The notes under the pieces: generated by a model
The model's database searches: none
What the model saw: the letters and a program-made list of their open reading frames with translations, nothing else
Told to the model about the DNA's origin: nothing
From: Streptococcus mitis
Lineage (GTDB): Bacteria; Bacillota; Bacilli; Lactobacillales; Streptococcaceae
Assembly (NCBI RefSeq): GCF_901542415.1
Contig: NZ_CABEHV010000004.1
Span: 1,967,501-2,031,500, forward strand
DNA: 64,000 nucleotides
Direction of reading: 5' to 3'
Position numbers and translations under genes: made by a program
In this document: in pieces, positions 60,207-64,000 of the stretch
Layout: each line of letters starts with the position of its first letter
Numbering within the stretch: the stretch's first letter is position 1

Positions 60207-62603
60207 ATGGTGATAGCTAAGATTATCGTAGATGTGCCCTTGATGCAGACGGATCAGCCCTATAGTTACAGGATTCCTGAGGAATTTGAGGGAATGCTGG
60301 AAGTTGGGATGCGGGTTCATGTGCCTTTTGGTAAGGGCAATCGCCTGATTCAAGGGATTGTTCTTGGTTTGGAGTCTCAATCAGACGAAGGAGAGGCTAA
60401 TCAAGATTTAAAAGATATTGCTGAGGTGCTGGATTTTTCTCCTGTTCTCACGCAAGAACAACTCTGGCTGGCTGAGGAGTTACGCAAGTCCGTCTTCTCC
60501 TACAAGATCTCCATCCTCAAGGCTATGTTACCGGGATTTCTGAACTCCAGCTATGACAAGATTCTCTATCCTCTGGCAGGTCTGAGTCATGCAGATCGAG
60601 AGCGTCTGTTTGGTTCAGAGGATTCGCTTGCCTTTTCTTCTCTAGATATAGGTAAGCAAGCTGAAATGATGCGATTAACTAGAAAAGGCCTGCTTGGTCT
60701 AGAATATCAGGCGATTGATCAAAAGAAGGTCAAGACCCAGTCTTGGTATGAGGTAGACCTTGCTCAATTAGAAAGTGTAGAGATTTCTGCACGTGCCAAG
60801 AAAAAGTTAGAATTGAGAGACTATTTACTGTCACATCCTGAAAGTGCTTCCTTGGCTAGTTTGTTAGAGTCCTACTCACGGGAGCAAGTCAACTTCTTTG
60901 TGGAACAAGGTGCTGTGACCATAGTCCAAAAGGAAGTGCAACGCTCGGCTGCTTATTTTGAAGGCATTGAGGCAAGTCGGCCTTTGGAGTTGAATCCAGA
61001 ACAAAGGCAGGCGCGTGATGCGGTTGTCAGTGCAATTGGCAGTCATCAGCCTCCCTTCCTCCTTCAAGGGATTACAGGAAGTGGGAAGACCGAGGTTTAC
61101 TTGCAGATTATCCAAGGGGCTTTGGATAAGGGCAAGACAGCTATTTTGCTGGTACCTGAGATTTCCTTGACTCCTCAGATGACGGAGCGTTTTATCGCTC
61201 GTTTTGGGGATAAGGTTGCCATTCTTCACTCTGGCCTGTCTAATGGTGAAAAGTATGATGAATGGCGCAAAGTGGAACGTGGCGATGCCCAAGTTGTTGT
61301 TGGTGCTAGATCGGCCATCTTTGCTCCGCTGAAGAATCTAGGTGTTATGATTATCGATGAGGAGCACGAAGCGACTTATAAGCAGGACAGCAATCCCCGT
61401 TACCATGCTAGAGAGGTTGCTATTCTAAGGTCCCAGTACAATCAAGCAGCTCTGGTACTTGGTTCAGCAACTCCTAGTCTGGAAAGCCGTGCGCGGGCTG
61501 GAAAAGGCGTCTATCAACACTTGCGTCTGACTCAACGCGCCAATCCTTTAGCTAGGATCCCTGAGGTTCAAGTGGTTGATTTTCGTGACTATATCGGACA
61601 AAACGAGACGTCAAACTTTACGCCTCCCTTGCTAGAAGCCATTCAAGACCGTCTAGCTAAAAAAGAGCAGGTGGTTCTCATGCTCAATCGCCGTGGTTAT
61701 TCTAGCTTTGTCATGTGTCGGGAATGTGGGACGGTAGATACTTGTCCCAACTGTGATATTTCCCTGACCTTGCATATGGATACCAAGACCATGAATTGCC
61801 ATTATTGTGGTTTTTCAAAGGACATACCTCAGGTCTGTCCTAACTGTAAGAGTCGCAGTATTCGTTATTATGGGACAGGAACTCAGAAGGCTTATGACGA
61901 GCTGGCAGAACTCTTTCCCCAGGCCCGCATTTTGCGGATGGATGTGGACACGACTCGTAAGAAAGGTAGTCACCAAGCTCTTCTTGACCAGTTTGGACGA
62001 GGAGAAGCGGATATCTTGCTAGGAACTCAGATGATTGCTAAGGGATTGGATTTTCCAAATGTGACTTTAGTCGGAGTTCTAAATGCGGATACGGCCTTGA
62101 ATCTGCCTGATTTCCGTTCTTCTGAGAGAACCTTCCAGCTCTTGACTCAGGTTGCAGGCCGGGCAGGTCGTGCTGAAAAAGCTGGGCAGGTCTTGATTCA
62201 GTCTTACAATCCTCAGCACTACGCTATTCGATTTGCAAAGGATCAGGATTACGAAGGTTTTTATGCCTATGAAATGGGAATCAGACGACAACTTGGTTAT
62301 CCGCCTTACTATTTCACCATTGGCATTACCATTTCTCACAAGAAAGAAGAAGAGGTGGTCAAACGTGCTTATGAAGTTATGAACATTTTGCGGTCAGGAT
62401 TGTCAGAGACCAGTAACATTCTTGGGCCAACCCCCAAACCGATTGCTCGTACCCACAACCTCTATCATTACCAGATTTTAATTAAATACCGTTTAGAAGA
62501 TGAGCTGGGGCTAACCCTCAACCAGGTCTTGGCCTTGACTCAAGAGCGGGAAAATAGTGAGCTCCGTCTCAGTATTGACCATGAGCCACAGCAATTTTTA
62601 TAA
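60207..62603 (+). CDS. priA: Primosomal helicase PriA
   Basis: 798 residues. The N-terminal DNA-binding domain is followed by Walker A GITGSGKTEVYL (about residue 288), DEEH, and zinc-binding cysteines (CRECG, CPNCD, CHYCG, CPNCK). It restarts stalled replication forks. GGAGGAGG lies upstream. Confidence 0.96.
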   Translation: MVIAKIIVDVPLMQTDQPYSYRIPEEFEGMLEVGMRVHVPFGKGNRLIQGIVLGLESQSDEGEANQDLKDIAEVLDFSPVLTQEQLWLAEELRKSVFSYKISILKAMLPGFLNSSYDKILYPLAGLSHADRERLFGSEDSLAFSSLDIGKQAEMMRLTRKGLLGLEYQAIDQKKVKTQSWYEVDLAQLESVEISARAKKKLELRDYLLSHPESASLASLLESYSREQVNFFVEQGAVTIVQKEVQRSAAYFEGIEASRPLELNPEQRQARDAVVSAIGSHQPPFLLQGITGSGKTEVYLQIIQGALDKGKTAILLVPEISLTPQMTERFIARFGDKVAILHSGLSNGEKYDEWRKVERGDAQVVVGARSAIFAPLKNLGVMIIDEEHEATYKQDSNPRYHAREVAILRSQYNQAALVLGSATPSLESRARAGKGVYQHLRLTQRANPLARIPEVQVVDFRDYIGQNETSNFTPPLLEAIQDRLAKKEQVVLMLNRRGYSSFVMCRECGTVDTCPNCDISLTLHMDTKTMNCHYCGFSKDIPQVCPNCKSRSIRYYGTGTQKAYDELAELFPQARILRMDVDTTRKKGSHQALLDQFGRGEADILLGTQMIAKGLDFPNVTLVGVLNADTALNLPDFRSSERTFQLLTQVAGRAGRAEKAGQVLIQSYNPQHYAIRFAKDQDYEGFYAYEMGIRRQLGYPPYYFTIGITISHKKEEEVVKRAYEVMNILRSGLSETSNILGPTPKPIARTHNLYHYQILIKYRLEDELGLTLNQVLALTQERENSELRLSIDHEPQQFL

Positions 62604-62615
62604 GAAGGAGAAGAT

Positions 62616-63551
62616 ATGACAAAATTAATCTTTATGGGGACCCCCGACTTTTCAGCAACAGTCTTAAAAGGACTTTTGACAGATGACCGTTACGAAATTC
62701 TAGCCGTTGTGACCCAGCCAGACCGTGCTGTAGGACGTAAAAAAGTGATCCAAGAAACCCCAGTCAAGCAGGCTGCTAAAGAAGCGGGTCTTCCAATCTA
62801 CCAACCTGAAAAATTATCTGGAAGTCCAGAGATGGAAGCTATTATGAAGCTAGGAGCAGATGGAATTGTGACTGCTGCTTTTGGGCAGTTTCTCCCAAGT
62901 AAACTCCTTGATAGCATGGACTTTGCGGTCAATGTTCACGCTTCTCTTCTTCCTAAACATCGTGGTGGAGCGCCAATCCATTATGCATTGATTCAAGGGG
63001 ATAAGGAAGCTGGTGTGACCATTATGGAAATGGTTAAGGAAATGGATGCAGGAGATATGATTTCTCGTCGTAGCATTCCGATCACAGATGAGGACAATGT
63101 TGGCACCTTGTTTGAGAAATTAGCTCTTGTTGGTCGCGATTTGCTTTTGGATACTTTGCCTGCCTACATTGCTGGTGACATTAAACCTGAACCGCAGTAT
63201 CCAAGTCAGGTCACTTTCTCGCCAAATATCAAGCCAGAAGAAGAAAAACTAGATTGGACTAAGACCAATCGTCAACTTTTCAATCAGATCCGTGGAATGA
63301 ACCCGTGGCCTGTTGCCCATACTTTCCTTAAGGGCGACCGCTTTAAGATTTATGAAGCACTACCAGTAGAAGGTCAGGGAAATCCAGGTGAGATTCTCTC
63401 TATTGGCAAGAAAGAATTGATTGTCGCAACGGCAGAAGGGGCTCTATCCCTCAAACAAGTGCAGCCAGCTGGTAAACCTAAGATGGACATTGCTTCCTTC
63501 CTCAATGGAGTTGGACGTACATTGACTGTAGGAGAACGATTTGGTGACTAA
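62616..63551 (+). CDS. fmt: Methionyl-tRNA formyltransferase
   Basis: 311 residues. Catalytic core: Asn and His in [17 protein letters not shown], with Asp in MDAGDM. It formylates initiator Met-tRNA. AAGGAG lies upstream. The last eight bases overlap rsmB. Confidence 0.97.
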   Translation: MTKLIFMGTPDFSATVLKGLLTDDRYEILAVVTQPDRAVGRKKVIQETPVKQAAKEAGLPIYQPEKLSGSPEMEAIMKLGADGIVTAAFGQFLPSKLLDSMDFAVNVHASLLPKHRGGAPIHYALIQGDKEAGVTIMEMVKEMDAGDMISRRSIPITDEDNVGTLFEKLALVGRDLLLDTLPAYIAGDIKPEPQYPSQVTFSPNIKPEEEKLDWTKTNRQLFNQIRGMNPWPVAHTFLKGDRFKIYEALPVEGQGNPGEILSIGKKELIVATAEGALSLKQVQPAGKPKMDIASFLNGVGRTLTVGERFGD

Positions 63552-64000
63552 AGTAGAAACGGCTAGAAGTTTAGCCCTAGCAGTATTAGAGGATGTTTTT
63601 ATCAATCAAGCATACTCAAATATCGCCTTAAATAAGCATTTCAAGGGAAGTCAACTTTCGGCAGCAGACAAGGGCTTGGTGACCGAGCTGGTCTATGGAA
63701 CGGTAGCCCGTAAACTGACTCTGGAATGGCACCTATCCCACTTTATCGAAGACAGAGACCAGTTAGATAGTTGGCTTTATGTTCTTCTTCTCATGAGTGC
63801 CTACCAACTCCGCTATTTGGACAAGATTCCAGATCATGCTGTGGTCAATGAAGCAGTAGAATTGGCCAAAGTCCGTAAAAAAGGCAGTGAAAAATTGGTC
63901 AACGCTGTCCTTCGCCGTATCTTGCGTGAAGGCTGGCCAGATATTGCTAGCATCAAGCGAAAAAACAAGCGTGATTCCGTTGCCTATTCTCTCCCAGTTT
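63544..64000 (+). CDS. rsmB: 16S rRNA m5C967 methyltransferase (3' end outside window)
   Basis: The first 152 codons from GTG (63544), overlapping the end of fmt, with GGAGAA as the ribosome site. The N-terminal NusB-like RNA-binding domain is present ([38 protein letters not shown]). The catalytic domain lies beyond the window. Confidence 0.93.
   Translation, partial: MTKVETARSLALAVLEDVFINQAYSNIALNKHFKGSQLSAADKGLVTELVYGTVARKLTLEWHLSHFIEDRDQLDSWLYVLLLMSAYQLRYLDKIPDHAVVNEAVELAKVRKKGSEKLVNAVLRRILREGWPDIASIKRKNKRDSVAYSLPV

Overview
The window is chromosomal DNA of a mitis-group Streptococcus (S. mitis, S. oralis, S. infantis or S. pneumoniae-like). I infer this from the AT-rich streptococcal genes, the many extended -10 promoters (TGGTATAAT type), the two LPNTG-anchored surface proteins, and a complete accessory Sec / serine-rich-repeat-protein (SRRP) island like the pneumococcal psrP-secY2A2 island. 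The species cannot be fixed from the sequence alone.

Layout. 1-3644: the end of a large wall-anchored protein made of 84-residue MucBP-type repeats. 3842-7052 (minus): gatB, gatA and gatC. 7190-7560: a compact type I toxin-antitoxin-like locus with a 33-residue holin-like toxin and a convergent antisense RNA. 7722-9266: prfC. 9267-10069: a decayed intergenic junction with hairpins and a gene remnant, ending in a strong promoter with an abutting palindrome. 10070-18301: a 2743-residue SRRP adhesin. 18808-37022: a large glycosylation cluster with two acetyltransferases, five GT2 domains, six GT8 domains, a Gtf3/Nss-like enzyme and one GT-D (DUF1792) domain, interrupted by a decayed IS30-family element. 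37122-47510: secY2, asp1 (frameshifted), asp2, asp3, secA2, gtfA, gtfB, asp4, asp5. 47561-49786 (minus): an aromatic-acid-exporter-like protein and sstT. 49938-64000: a housekeeping run of a short mscS, corA, yqeG, yqeH, yhbY, nadD, yqeK, rsfS, a methyltransferase, tmcAL, rny, gmk, rpoZ, priA, fmt and the start of rsmB.

How the genes work together. GtfA/GtfB put the first GlcNAc on Ser/Thr of the SRRP. Gtf3 and the GT8/GT2/GT-D enzymes would extend the glycan, the acetyltransferases may decorate it, and SecA2/SecY2 with Asp1-5 export the glycoprotein, which sortase then anchors through LPNTG.

Most notable points. (1) One GT2 gene is switched out of frame by a run of ten G residues, and lengths of 8 or 11 would restore it, so it looks like a phase-variable glycan switch. 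(2) asp1 carries a one-base frameshift, so export may be off in this isolate unless this is a read error. (3) A ~125-residue module homologous to the C-terminal domain of GtfB occurs nine times, attached to GT8 enzymes, an acetyltransferase and GtfB. (4) The GT2 genes share nearly identical 5' halves and diverged 3' halves. (5) The toxin mRNA has exactly complementary ends and an antisense RNA against its 3' UTR. (6) A cloverleaf-shaped element with three hairpins lies between yqeH and yhbY.
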